In this document: positions 24,901 through 34,858 of the stretch, one piece after another
How the letters are laid out: each line of letters starts with the position of its first letter
Numbering within the stretch: position 1 is the stretch's first letter
Origin: Onthophagus taurus
Lineage: Eukaryota > Arthropoda > Insecta > Coleoptera > Scarabaeidae
Direction of reading: 5' to 3'
Assembly (NCBI RefSeq): GCF_036711975.1
Contig: NW_027248940.1
Location: 806,001 to 870,000, forward strand
Length of the DNA: 64,000 nt
The notes under the pieces: generated by a model
The model's input: only the letters and a program-made list of their open reading frames with translations
Database searches by the model: none
What the model was told of the DNA's origin: nothing
Made by a program: the position numbers and the translations under genes

Positions 24901-25560
24901 TAATAATCCTTTAAAATGAGTACAAAGACAACATATTTATTTTTAATATTAATGAAGTTATGGTCAACTTCCGGTTAAGAATGTCAACGTCCATTTTTGA
25001 CATATTTGTAATTGTCGTTTAAAATCCTTTAAAATGAGTTCGAACATGATACGTTTAATTCCAATATTACTCGAGATATAAGTAACTTCCGGTTTGAAAT
25101 GTCAATGTCATTTTGATATATTCTTAATTTTTATAAAATGTCTTAATATTTGTCACAAAAACTAAAATATGATAAAAAAAATAAAAAATTAAGGTTGGTA
25201 TTAATATTTAAAAATTAAATTGCTATCTTCATTGTTGCTAACTTCAGGTTTAATGTTACTTATTCTAATTTTTTTGTTTTTTGAGATAAGTGTACTAATT
25301 TTAAAGGTTATTTTACGAAGATCACGTATATAATAATAAAATTAAAGTTGACATTTACAACTGAAAGTTTTTTCACGACTAAACTCGAAAAATATACAAC
25401 ATACATAGTAATATCTTATGCTAACTAACGTTACCTACCACTGCCACTAGAACTAACACTAGACCGAGAACTAGAAACATTCGGATTTAGTCCCACGTCT
25501 CTCAAGACGGCTAAACCCGAATATTTCTAGTTCTAGGTCTAGTGTTAGTTCACAGATAAT
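21940..25560. repeat. Complex tandem repeat (about 510-base unit, about 130-base subunits), copy 1
   Basis: The marker TTGCTATCTTCATTGTTGCT recurs at about 22203, 22709, 23122, 23633, 24174 and 25220 (a shortened form near 24690), so the unit is about 500-540 bases with some shortened. Within it a subunit of roughly 120-130 bases recurs: AATGTCAA, TCAATTTTGACATATTTG, CCTTTAAAATGAGT, AATATTAATGAAGTTATGG, AACTTCCGGTT. No coding sequence. The array ends in unique sequence with CAACATACATAGTAATATC and then the 25451-25550 hairpin. The same repeat and ending recur at 52500-53700. Confidence 0.85.
25451..25550. repeat. Long hairpin with 40-base arms
   Basis: Arm 1 is 25451-25490 (starts AACTAACACTAGACC, ends ATTCGGATTTAG). 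Arm 2 is 25511-25550 (starts CTAAACCCGAAT, ends GGTCTAGTGTTAGTT). They pair with three differences across 40 positions and enclose a 20-base loop, TCCCACGTCTCTCAAGACGG. An equivalent hairpin with the same arm 1 lies at 53599-53698. It looks like the terminal structure of a mobile repeat; foldback-type DNA element is a guess. Confidence 0.8.
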
Positions 25561-25680
25561 GTTTAATTTTAAAGAAACTTTGACCCGCTATATCTCGTTA
25601 AGGAGGCATTTGCGACCCCATGTATATTAAGCCTTAGAAGTCTGTCAGCGGTTTTTTGAATCACCCTGTACATAATAATA
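25561..25680. other. Spacer ending in a terminal-repeat-like motif
   Basis: Contains TTTTTTGAATCACCCTGTACA near 25652-25673, the outward end (CAGGGTGATTCA reversed) seen also in the 48793-52052 element. It is probably a solitary end of that family. Confidence 0.4.
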
Positions 25681-26092
25681 ATAGTACTTTATTCCCCCCA
25701 TTTTACCAAAAAAGCGTAGAGTACGTCAATTTAACAATAATTACATTGTAATATAATACACATTGAGTTCAAACATTAAATTGGAAAAACATGTCAATGG
25801 TATACATCGGATTTTCCGTGACAATAGCTCTCAGTCTTCTCCGGAATCCTGGAACTGGCAGGACCTTTATACCTTCCGAAATGTGATTGTAGATCTTGAT
25901 ACTCTGGTACAGAGCCGTCTTCTGAATCTTTGTAAGGTGCGTTTTTGGTGGCACCACCTTCAGCTTCCCGCGTGTGTTTCGAGGATGTGATGTTTCATAT
26001 TTTTTGAAAAATTTAAAGCAATTCTTCCTAACCAATACGGCACATTCCAGAATATAAATTCCATACAAGGATATATTATACCTCCAGATCCT
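25681..26092 (-). mobile_element. 3' end of a LINE (C-terminal ORF2 tail)
   Basis: Minus strand 26068-25769 encodes ECAVLVRKNCFKFF, HPRNTRGKLKVVPPKTHLTK, ALYQSIKIYNHISEGIKVLP and FRRRLRAIVTENPMYTIDMF. This is the usual C-terminal tail of insect Jockey/RTE-like LINEs, in which an RNxRG block precedes a KxYNxLP block. Only the tail remains. The left end is AT-rich and may be the 3' end of the element. Confidence 0.6.
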
Positions 26093-26546
26093 CTACCCTC
26101 CTCCCCCCTTTCCACACCTTCGCCTCCCCGCCACCATCACCTTCCTCATCCATCTTTTGCTCTCGCCCCCCTCTCCTAAAATCTGCTTCCTGTCCATTAC
26201 CTCCTCCCTTAGTTCACTACATCCTCTCAGTATGTGTTCCACCGTCTCCCAATCCACTCCACACAGCCTACACCACCTCTCCACATCGTCCGCCCAGTGC
26301 CTATTCCCCCTCTGCTCATTGCCACAGCGGAATCTGGCCACCAATCTCTTCCCTTCATCATCCCCCTCCATCAACAAATACTTTGGCAGTTCCTCTGTCA
26401 CTATTTCCCCATACTTTTCATTATATCTCCCTTCTCGTATCTGTGACCCTCCTTCCACATTTCACCTCTTTTTGCTCTTCTGTTTTCGATCCCAGTTAGT
26501 GAATTCCCACTCTTCTATAATATTCTTGTACTAATTACCCTGTCTC
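26093..26546 (-). mobile_element. LINE family A, C-terminal fragment (left part of split copy)
   Basis: Encodes IREGRYNEKYGEIVTEELPK, ARFRCGNEQRGN and a zinc knuckle-like CRLCGVDWETVEHILRGCSE near the end. Closely matches the copy at 38310-39560. It continues at 28860 across LINE B: the same protein order runs REIKERRLIYGQ (28880) to the region before IREGRYNEKY. LINE B and a 9-base duplication separate the halves. Confidence 0.75.
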
Positions 26547-26555
26547 TTTGCCCAT

Positions 26556-28850
26556 TATTATTATTGCTGTCGGGCTGAGGAGGGCGGCCCCTCTCGTTAC
26601 CGCGACCTACAAGATCTATTGTAACTTTAGCCCTCCAAAGGTTTAGGGCAAATGTAGGTCCTTAATGAACCTTAGTATTGTCCTGAGGTCATGAACCTTT
26701 ATGTCGGTAGGTAACAGGGGAGTTTTACCGAAGACGTTGTGCCTTAGACGGCCTCTGGCGACGCAATTGCACAGTATATGTTCAGCAGTTTCTGACTCGT
26801 CGTTGCATAGTCGACAAGTTTGATCCTCAGCTTGTCCAATGTGGAAGAGGTGGTATTTTAGGGGCACGTGGCCGGTCAGGTAGCCTGAGAGCGTTCTTAG
26901 ATCCCCTTTGCTGAGGCATAAAACCTCTTTGGTTTTGTTTTGCGACGGAATTATCATACTCTTCGCTTGTCTGTGACCTGGAAGTTCTTTCCAGCGTAAG
27001 GCTATCTTTGAAGCCTCCCAGTTGTTGATTATTTGTTTTAGGTGGCTTTTTTGTAGTCCACATCCAGGTTGGGGTCCAATGAAGGGCGTGTTTGCTGCCT
27101 CTTTGGCCAGCTTGTCGGCCTTCTCATTGCCCTCAATGTTGCTGTGACCTGGAACCCACCATAGGGTAACATCATTGCCCCTAGCGAGTTCTCTCAGATT
27201 GTTGGTGCACTCTCTGATCAGTGCGGAGCCACACGTGTAGGCCTGAATTGCCTTTAAGGCGGCCCGACTGTCTGTGAAAATGTTTATGGATGCACCTTTT
27301 TGTCCCTTCTGTAGGTTCAAAGCGGTGCAGAAGTTTATAGCAAGAACTTCTGCTTGGAAAATTGTTAAGTCCGAGCTGAGGGGCAATTTGATGTGGCTAT
27401 TTGGTCCACTGATGCCCATGCCTACTCCAGATCTTACTGTCTTTGAAGCATCGGTGTACCAGGCTAGGGCTCCTCTTTTTAGTTGAGGCCCTCCTTTCGC
27501 CCAGTCATCCCTGCTACTAAATATCACCTTATACGGTTGGTTGAAATTGTATTCCGTCGGTATGAGGTCCGTTTTAATTTCAATCAGGTGATTTAGACAT
27601 GGGTCTTTGAGGATCTCGAGGTGTCCTCTGAGGTTACCCTGCATCAACTTGAGTGAAGAAACTGTTTTCAGTGATAAGGCACTTAAGGCTGCCTCCTTTT
27701 GTATATATATGTGGAGCGGTGAGAGACCGAGTAGGGCTTCCAAAGCACCCGTCGGACAGGATCTCATTGCACCCGTAATGTTAAGACATGCTAACCGCTG
27801 GATTTGTGCCAGCTGTTGTTGAGCTGTCTTATGTTTTGTTTTTGGCCACCAAACCAATGAGGCGTAGGCGACCATGGGTCTGATTATTGCTACGTAGGCC
27901 CAATGAGCCATTCGTGGTTTGAGACCCCAGTTCCTTCCTAGGAGCCTGCGGCAGATCTGGTTTGCCATGATGGCCTTTTTCCTCACCTTATCTAAGTGTA
28001 AGTTCCAGTTTAGTTTACTGTCAAGTATTACCCCTAGGTATTTAGTTTCTGTTTTGAGGTTAATAGTTCTGCTTTCAATGGAGGGTGCTTTTATTTGTAG
28101 CTTTCTTCTCCGAGTGAAAGGGACTATTTCGATTTTATTGGGATTGATGCTGAGCCCATTGCTTCTGCACCAAGTACTGGTGAGTAGTAGGGCTTTCTGC
28201 ATTAGCTGAGTTATGATTGAATCATATTTACCTCGGATTGTGATTGCCAGGTCATCAGCATACCCTTGTATCTTAAATCCGTTTTTAGTTAGGGTGTTCA
28301 TCAAGTCATCAACTACCAGGCACCATAATAGAGGTGATAGCACTCCCCCTTGGGGACATCCTCTTAGCGCCTTTATAGTCTGCCGACTTTTCAACATGGC
28401 TATACACCACTTGATTGTCGACGGATGTATGTCTTTTACGTTTAGAGCCTTCTCTATGGATTCATATGAGGTGTTATCAAACGCACCCTCTATATCTATG
28501 AAAGCACAAAGGGCTATCTCTTTGGTTGCAATTGCCTCCTCTAAGGTGCTAGTCAAGCATGGAGAGCGGTAATTGTTGATTTTGCTTTCTGGTAAGCATG
28601 TTGGCTAGGGTGGAGTGGATTTGTGATAAGCACTCCATTCCTTAGGTATTGATCGATTACCTTTTCCATCCCTTTGAGGAGAAATGAAGTTAGGCTAATT
28701 GGTCTGTACGCCTTGGGGTCCGCGTTTGAACGCCTACCACCTTTAGGTATGAAGACCACATTTACTTTCCTCCATAGAGTGGGTATGTAGCTAAAGCTGT
28801 AGCTAGCTATATATAGAGATATTATTATTGGGAGAAGGTCTTCTAAGCCT
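26556..28850 (-). mobile_element. LINE B (RT plus RNase H, I/R1-like), nested in LINE A
   Basis: A 5'-truncated LINE with target duplication TTTGCCCAT at 26547-26555 and 28851-28859 and a simple (AAT)n tail at its minus-strand 3' end (26556-26565). It begins inside the protein at GLEDLLPIII and has FIPKGGRRSN, AYRPISLTSFLLKGMEK and HAYQKAKSTITALHA. A frameshift near 28555 follows, then FIDIEGAFDN, RGCPQGGVLSPLLWCLVVDD and GYADDLAITI (active site intact). RNase H shows YTDASK, QAEVLAINF, FTDSRAA and WWVPGHSNIEGNEKAD, and a terminal CRLCNDESETAEHILCNC. The 637-codon frame 28556-26643 is open. Confidence 0.9.
26643..28556 (-). CDS. LINE B reverse transcriptase / RNase H frame
   Basis: Open frame of 637 codons encoding, from its start, the RT palm (IDIEGAFDN, then CPQGGVLSPLLW and YADDLAI), thumb (TKYLGVILDSKLNW), connection, RNase H with its four catalytic residues in YTDAS, QAEV, TDSR and GNEKAD, and a C-terminal CCHC-like knuckle. 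It copies element RNA into DNA at the target. The start is artificial: the frame is cut from its N-terminal part (28845-28560) by a frameshift, and the endonuclease is missing through 5' truncation, so it is not mobile on its own. Confidence 0.8.
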   Translation of the reverse strand: MTSTLEEAIATKEIALCAFIDIEGAFDNTSYESIEKALNVKDIHPSTIKWCIAMLKSRQTIKALRGCPQGGVLSPLLWCLVVDDLMNTLTKNGFKIQGYADDLAITIRGKYDSIITQLMQKALLLTSTWCRSNGLSINPNKIEIVPFTRRRKLQIKAPSIESRTINLKTETKYLGVILDSKLNWNLHLDKVRKKAIMANQICRRLLGRNWGLKPRMAHWAYVAIIRPMVAYASLVWWPKTKHKTAQQQLAQIQRLACLNITGAMRSCPTGALEALLGLSPLHIYIQKEAALSALSLKTVSSLKLMQGNLRGHLEILKDPCLNHLIEIKTDLIPTEYNFNQPYKVIFSSRDDWAKGGPQLKRGALAWYTDASKTVRSGVGMGISGPNSHIKLPLSSDLTIFQAEVLAINFCTALNLQKGQKGASINIFTDSRAALKAIQAYTCGSALIRECTNNLRELARGNDVTLWWVPGHSNIEGNEKADKLAKEAANTPFIGPQPGCGLQKSHLKQIINNWEASKIALRWKELPGHRQAKSMIIPSQNKTKEVLCLSKGDLRTLSGYLTGHVPLKYHLFHIGQAEDQTCRLCNDESETAEHILCNCVARGRLRHNVFGKTPLLPTDIKVHDLRTILRFIKDLHLP

Positions 28851-28859
28851 TTTGCCCAT

Positions 28860-29520
28860 AGATCAGCCTCCTCTCCTTAATTTCCCTCCAGCACTCTCTC
28901 AAGATCCTGCAATGCGGTCTTGCTTCTATCATTTCCTCATACTTCACTGCTCTTCTCCCCGCCTCCACCCTTACTGCATCCACCTTAACCTCCTCCCTCA
29001 CTACATACCCTGGAGTCTCTCTTGCCAACCCTAGTATCCATCCCCAATATCGTGTTTGTATATCCTCCAGCAAACCTTGTTCTCTCCATCCCCATACTTC
29101 TGCGCCGTACATAATTGTGCTCCTTACCAAGCCATCAAACATAACCTTTCTTTTTCCCACGTCCCTCCCAAAAGTTTTTTCCCCCATCCCCAAACCTGTC
29201 CCACTCGCTGTTCGCTCTTTTTGCCATCGCTCTCACGTGCGCCCCGACCCGCGCGAATCCATATCCCATGTACCTGTACCCTTTTACTTCCTTTATCTTT
29301 CTTCACTGCTACCTCCATTCCTCCTTCTTTCTTCTCGACATTTACCTCCAACCCCTTCGTCTTAAAATATCTTTCCAGGGACCTCATCACCCCCTTTATC
29401 TCCACCGCCTCTCTATCTATGACCACCAAATTGTCCGCATACGCCAAAGTGTGCACTTTTGTTCCTCCTATCACCACCCCACCAATTTGCCCCTTCACAA
29501 GTTTCTTTCAAGTCTACTTT
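28860..29520 (-). mobile_element. LINE family A, RT fragment (right part of split copy)
   Basis: Minus strand: KVHTLAYADNLVVIDREAVE near 29455-29395 (active site changed from YADD to YADN), LERYFKTKGLEVNVEKKEGG, then in another frame KRKVMFDGLVRSTIMYGAEV and RYWGWILGLARETPGYVV, and KYEEMIEARPHCRILRECW to 28880. Frame breaks near 29190 and 29130. Same family as 38310-39560. Confidence 0.75.
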
Positions 29521-30230
29521 TTTCCAGTTATTTATATTTCGTATTCTTTTTTTTACCTGTTTTGGTTTCATTTATGATTTCTGTGTCATTATCGTTAATA
29601 GCTGGGGTGTCATTAGACCTATGAGGGACTAGAGGCTCTTTTGAATTCATCATTAGAGCCCGATGAAAACAATTTTTCAGAGACTTCTAAGTCACTAGCA
29701 GGACTGGAAAAGTATTTACGTTGTTCATCTCCTTTTAAAACGAAGTTTAGTTGAACTTGCATAACCATCTGATTGTTCTGTTACTTGTTTAATTGATGAA
29801 TCATACAGCGAAATTGTTGGCTGTGGATTATCGCTTAAACACTCGTTTACTGGTGTCGTTACGAAATCATTGATGGCTGTTTCTACCTTCATTTGTTGCG
29901 TCTCTGAGTTCTTTCATTAGCTCATTATTTTTTATATTTACTTTTTCTTTTTGCTTCATCATCTCATTTGCCATCTGCATGATTTTTTTTTATCGTTCAC
30001 CCATTATTGGCCTTACAAGAAAAATAAACTGTATAAATAAACCTTTAATGTCAAAGCCTTGAATTACCAATACATTTTGCACAAGAAAAGTTGATAAGGT
30101 TCACAAAAACAGCACTTTTTTTTTAACTCGTATTATCAAACTGAATAGCATCTTGTAGTAATATAAAAGTAATAAGTACCATGACCTATGCAGTTTGGAA
30201 TATCGGACATGCTATGAAATAAGTGAAAAT
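29521..30230. other. AT-rich intron stretch, possible degenerate coding remnant
   Basis: On the minus strand near 29985-29890 a short frame reads MQMANEMMKQKEKV and NNELMKELRDATNEG, a charged coiled-coil-like piece interrupted by stops. It could be the remains of a LINE first ORF. Nothing functional is supported. Confidence 0.35.
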
Positions 30231-33200
30231 GATTAAATAAATATACAATCTCAATATACACATAAGAAATATATTTATTTTCTTTTCACTTAAATTATTA
30301 ATTAATATAGAAATAGTACTTGATTTAAATCATTGATTAAAGTCGTGTTTTAAATTATGCGATTTAAATCTGGCGAATCCTGCACTGCCAGCAGTATCTA
30401 GTCATCTGGAAAGTGTATTTGGTCTCCTACCAGTAATATCTAGTCCTCTGCGAGCAGTATTTAGTCCTCCGTCAGCAGTATCAAGTCTTCTAACAGCAGT
30501 ATAGTCTTTTGGAAAGAGCATTTGATCTCCTACCAACAGTATTTAGTTTCCTGGCAGCAGTATAGTCTTCTGGAAAGAGTATTTGGTCTCCTACCAGCAG
30601 TATCTAGTTCTCTGCGAGCAGTGTTTAGTCCTCTGCCAGCAGTAGCGAGTCCTCCGTCAGCAGTATCAAGTCTTCTAACAGCAGTATAGTCTTTTGGAAA
30701 GAGCATTTAATCTCCTACCAACAGTATCTAGTTTTCTGGCAGCAGTATAATCTTCTGGAAAGAGTATTTGGTCTCCTACCAGCAGTATCTAGTTCTCTGC
30801 GACCAGTGTTTAGTTCTATGCCAGCAGTATCAAGTCTTCTGGCAGCAGTATAATCTTCTGGAAAGAGTATTTGTAAGTGAAAATGTATAAATAAATATAC
30901 AATCTCAATATACATATAAGAAATATATTTATTTTCTTTTCACTTAAATTATTGATTAATATAGAAATACTACTTGATTTAAATCATTGATTAAAGTCGT
31001 GTTTTAAATTATGCGATTTAAATCTGGCGAATCCTGCACTGCCAGCAGTATCTAGTCATCTGGAAAGTGTATTTGGTCCTCTACCAGTAATATCTAGTCC
31101 TCTGCGAGCAGTATTTAGTCCTCCGTCAGCAGTATCAAGTCTTCTGGCAGCAGTATAGACTTTTGGAAAGAGCATTTGATCTCCTACCAACAGTATCTAG
31201 TTTTCTGGCAGCAGTATAGTCTTCTGGAAAGAGTATTTGGTATCCTACCAACAGTATCTAGTTTTCTGGCAGCAGTATAGTCTTCTGGAAAGAGTATTTT
31301 GTCTCCTACCAGCAGTATCAAGTCTTCTGGCAGCAGTATAGTCATTTGGAAAGAGTATTTGGTCTCCTACTAGCAGTATCAAGTCTTCTGGCAGCAGTAT
31401 AGTCTTTTGGAAAGAGTATTTGATCTCCTACCAACAGTATCTAGTTTTCTGGCAGCAGTATAGTCTTCTGGAAAGAGTATTTGGTCTCCTTCCAACAGTA
31501 TCTAGTTTTCTGGCAGCAGTATAGTCTTCTGGAAAGAGTATCTTGTCTCCTACCAGCAGTATCACGTCTTCTGGCAGCAGTCTAGTTTTTTGGAAAGAGT
31601 ATTTCATCTCCTACCAACAGTATCTAGTTCTCTGCGACCAGTGTTTAGTCCTCTGCCAGCAGTATCGAGTCCTCCGTCAGCAGTATCAAGTCTTCTGGCA
31701 TCAGTATAGTCTTCTGGAAAGAGTATTTGGTCTTCTACCAACAGTATCTAGTATTCTGGCAGCAGTATAGTCTTCTGGAAAGAGTATTTTGTCTCCTACC
31801 AGCAGTATCACGTCTTCTGGCAGCAGTATAGTCTTTTGGAAAGAGTATTTGGTCTCCTACCAGCAGTATCAAGTCTTCTGGCAGCAGTATAGTCTTTTGG
31901 AAAGAGTATTTGATCTCCTACCAACAGTATCTAGTTCTCTGCGACCAGTGTTTAGTCCTCTGCCAGCAGTATCGAGTCCTCCGTCAGCAGTATCAAGTCT
32001 TCTGGCAGCAATATAGTCTTTTGGGAAAGAGTATTTGGTCTCCTACCAGCAGTATCAAGTCTTCTGGCAGCAGTATAGTCTTTCGGAAAGAGTATTTGAT
32101 CTCCTACCAGCAGTATCAAGTCTTCTGGCAGCAGTATAGTCTTTTGGAAAGAGTATTTGATCTCCTACCAGCAGTATCAAGTCTTCTGGCAGCAGTATAG
32201 TCTTTTGGAAAGAGTATTTCATCTCCTACCAACAGTATCTAGTTCTCTGCGACCAGTGTTTAGTCCTCTGCCAGCAGTATCGAGTCCTCTGTCAGCAGTA
32301 TCAAGTCTTCTGGCAGCAGTATAGTCTTCTGGAAAGAGTATTTGGTCTTCTACCAACAGTATCTAGTATTCTGGCAGCAGTATAGTCTTCTGGAAAGAGT
32401 ATTTTGTCTCCTACCAGCAGTATCACGTCTTCTGGCAGCAGTATAGTCTTTTGGAAAGAGTATTTGGTCTCCTACCAGCAGTATCAAGTCTTCTGGCAGC
32501 AGTATAGTCTTTTGGAAAGAGTATTTGATCTCCTACCAACAGTATCTAGTTCTCTGCGACCAGTGTTTAGTCCTCTGCCAGCAGTATCGAGTCCTCCGTC
32601 AGCAGTATCAAGTCTTCTGGCAGCAATATAGTCTTTTGGGAAAGAGTATTTGGTCTCCTACCAGCAGTATCAAGTCTTCTGGCAGCAGTATAGTCTTTTG
32701 GAAAGAGTATTTGATCTCCTACCAGCAGTATCAAGTCTTCTGGCAGCAGTATAGTCTTTTGGAAAGAGTATTTCATCTCCTACCAACAGTATCTAGTTCT
32801 CTGCGACCAGTGTTTAGTCCTCTGCCAGCAGTATCGAGTCCTCTGTCAGCAGTATCAAGTCTTCTGGCAGCAGTATAGTCTTTTGGGAAAGAATATTTGA
32901 TCTCCTACCAACAGTATGTAGTTTTCTAGCACCAGTATAATCTTCTGGAAAGAGTATTTGGTCTCCTACCAGCAGTATCTGGTTTTCTGGCATCAGTATA
33001 GTCTTCTGGAAAGAGTATTTTGTCTCCTACCAGCAGTATCACGTCTTCTGGCAGCAGTATAGTCTTTTGGAAAGAGTATTTGGTCTCCTACTAGCAGTAT
33101 CAAGTCTTCTGGCAGCAGTATAGTCTTTTGGAAAGAGTATTTCATCTCCTACCAATAGTATCTAGTTCTCTGCGACCAGTGTTTAGTCCTCTGCCAGCAG

Positions 33201-34390
33201 TATCGAGTCCTCCGTCAGCAGTATCAAGTCTTCTGGAATCAGTATAGTCTTCTGGAAAGAGTATTTGGTCTCCTACCAACAGTATCTAGTATTCTGGCAG
33301 CAGTATAGTCTTCTGGAAAGAGTATTTTGTCTCCTACCAGCAGTATCACGTCTTCTGGCAGCAGTATAGTCTTTTGGAAAGAGTATTTGGTCTCCTACCA
33401 GCAGTATCAAGTCTTCTGGCAGCAGTATAGTCTTTTGGAAAGAGTATTTGATCTCCTACCAACAGTATCTAGTTCTCTGCGACCAGTGTTTAGTCCTCTG
33501 CCAGCAGTATCGAGTCCTCCGTCAGCAGTATCAAGTCTTCTGGCAGCAGTATAGTCTTTTGGGAAAGAGTATTTGATCTCCTACCAACAGTATCTGGTTT
33601 TCTGGCAGTAGTATAGTCTTCTGGAAAGAGTATTTGGTGTCCTACCAGCAGTATCAAGTCTTCTGGCAGCAGTATAGTCTTTTGAAATGAGTATTTCATC
33701 TCCTACCAACAGTATCTAGTTCTCTGCGACCAGTGTTTAGTCCTCTGCCAGCAGTATCGAGTCCTCTGTCAGCAGTATCAAGTCTTCTGGCAGCAGTATA
33801 GTCTTTTGGGAAAGAGTATTTGATTTCCTACCAACAGTATCTGGTTTTCTGGCAGCAGTATAGTCTTCTGGAAAGAGTATTTTGTCTCCTACCAGCAGTA
33901 TCACGTCTTCTGGGAGCAGTATAGTCTTTTGGAAAGAGTATTTGGTCTCCTACCAGCAGTATCAAGTCTTCTGGCAGCAGTATAGTCTTTTGGAAAGAGT
34001 ATTTGATCTCCTACCAACAGTGTCTGATTCTCTGCGACCAGTGTTTAGTCCTCTGCCAGCAGTATCGAGTCCTCCGTCGGCAGTATCAAGTCTTCTGGCA
34101 GCAGTATAGTCTTTTGGGAAAGAGTATTTGATCTCCTACCAACAGTATCTAGTTTTCTGGCACCAGTATAATCTTCTGGAAAGAGTATTTGGTCTCCTAC
34201 CAGCAGTATCTAGTTCTCTGCGACCAGTGTTTAGTCCTATGCTAGCAGTATCAAGTCTTCTGGCAGCAGTATAATCTTCTGAAAAGAGTATTTGGTCTCC
34301 TACCAGCAGTATCTAGTCCTCTACCAACAATATCTAGTCCTCTGCAAGCAGTATTTAGTGTTCTGCTAGCAGTATAGTCTTCTAACCGTT
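30231..34390. repeat. 4.1 kb minisatellite in PP1 intron 3 (20-21 base motif, about 61-base units)
   Basis: The basic motif is about 20-21 bases (AGTATCAAGTCTTCTGGCAGC and variants, AGTATAGTCTTTTGGAAAG, AGTATTTGGTCTCCTACCAGC); three make a unit of about 61 bases. Longer blocks recur at irregular spacings: one near 31789 recurs at 32404, 33327 and 33882. The left edge has a separate duplication of about 650 bases, with AAGTGAAAATG through GAATCCTGCACTGCCAGC at 30222 and again at 30872. Because the motif length is often a multiple of three, spurious frames of about 75 codons repeat in it. No gene. Confidence 0.9.
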
Positions 34391-34499
34391 CTTTTTAAAC
34401 ACTGTCGCGTTATTTTTGTCTAATAAATAAATTAAATCATGAACAAGCTAAGTTTTAACTTTCACATCAAGTTAAAAAAAATTTTTTTTGATTTTCTAG

Positions 34500-34858
34500 G
34501 TAGTTGGAAAATTCTTGCACAAACACGATTTCGATCTGATATGTCGTGCTCATCAAGTCGTCGAAGATGGTTACGAATTTTTCGCTAAACGTCAATTGGT
34601 AACATTGTTTAGTGCCCCAAATTATTGCGGTAAAAAAGTGAATTTTCAAGGAATTATTTTTGAAATTAATGAAATGAATTGAAATGTTTAGGTGAATTTG
34701 ATAATGCAGGAGCAATGATGTCGGTGGATGATACGCTGATGTGCAGCTTTCAAATATTGAAGCCAGCGGATAAACGGAAGTTCCAATACGGAGGGTTGAA
34801 CGCGAGTCGGCCTGTGACGCCACCTCGCGCCACCACGAATAAAAACAAGAAAAAGTGA
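34500..34858 (+). CDS. Pp1alpha: PP1 catalytic subunit, exons 4-5
   Basis: Exons 34500-34629 and 34692-34858, joined in phase 1 across a 62-base intron. Exon 4 gives [19 protein letters not shown] (H248 metal ligand), [20 protein letters not shown] and PNYCG (Y272 acidic-groove residue). Exon 5 gives [36 protein letters not shown] and the tail [16 protein letters not shown], then TGA at 34856-34858. The VTPPR motif is the inhibitory CDK phosphorylation site of PP1alpha-type enzymes. DNAGAMM with [11 protein letters not shown] agrees with the alpha/gamma group. Confidence 0.95.

Noticed and set aside
26157..26534. Plus-strand frames in the pyrimidine-rich LINE A regions (also 28828-29624 and 38225-39600)
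   Set aside because: They are antisense to LINE A reverse transcriptase and zinc-knuckle coding sequence and arise from its purine bias.
31543..34109. Recurrent frames of about 75 codons rich in S, Q, Y and V
   Set aside because: They are produced by the minisatellite, whose unit is often a multiple of three; no signal, domain or splice sites.
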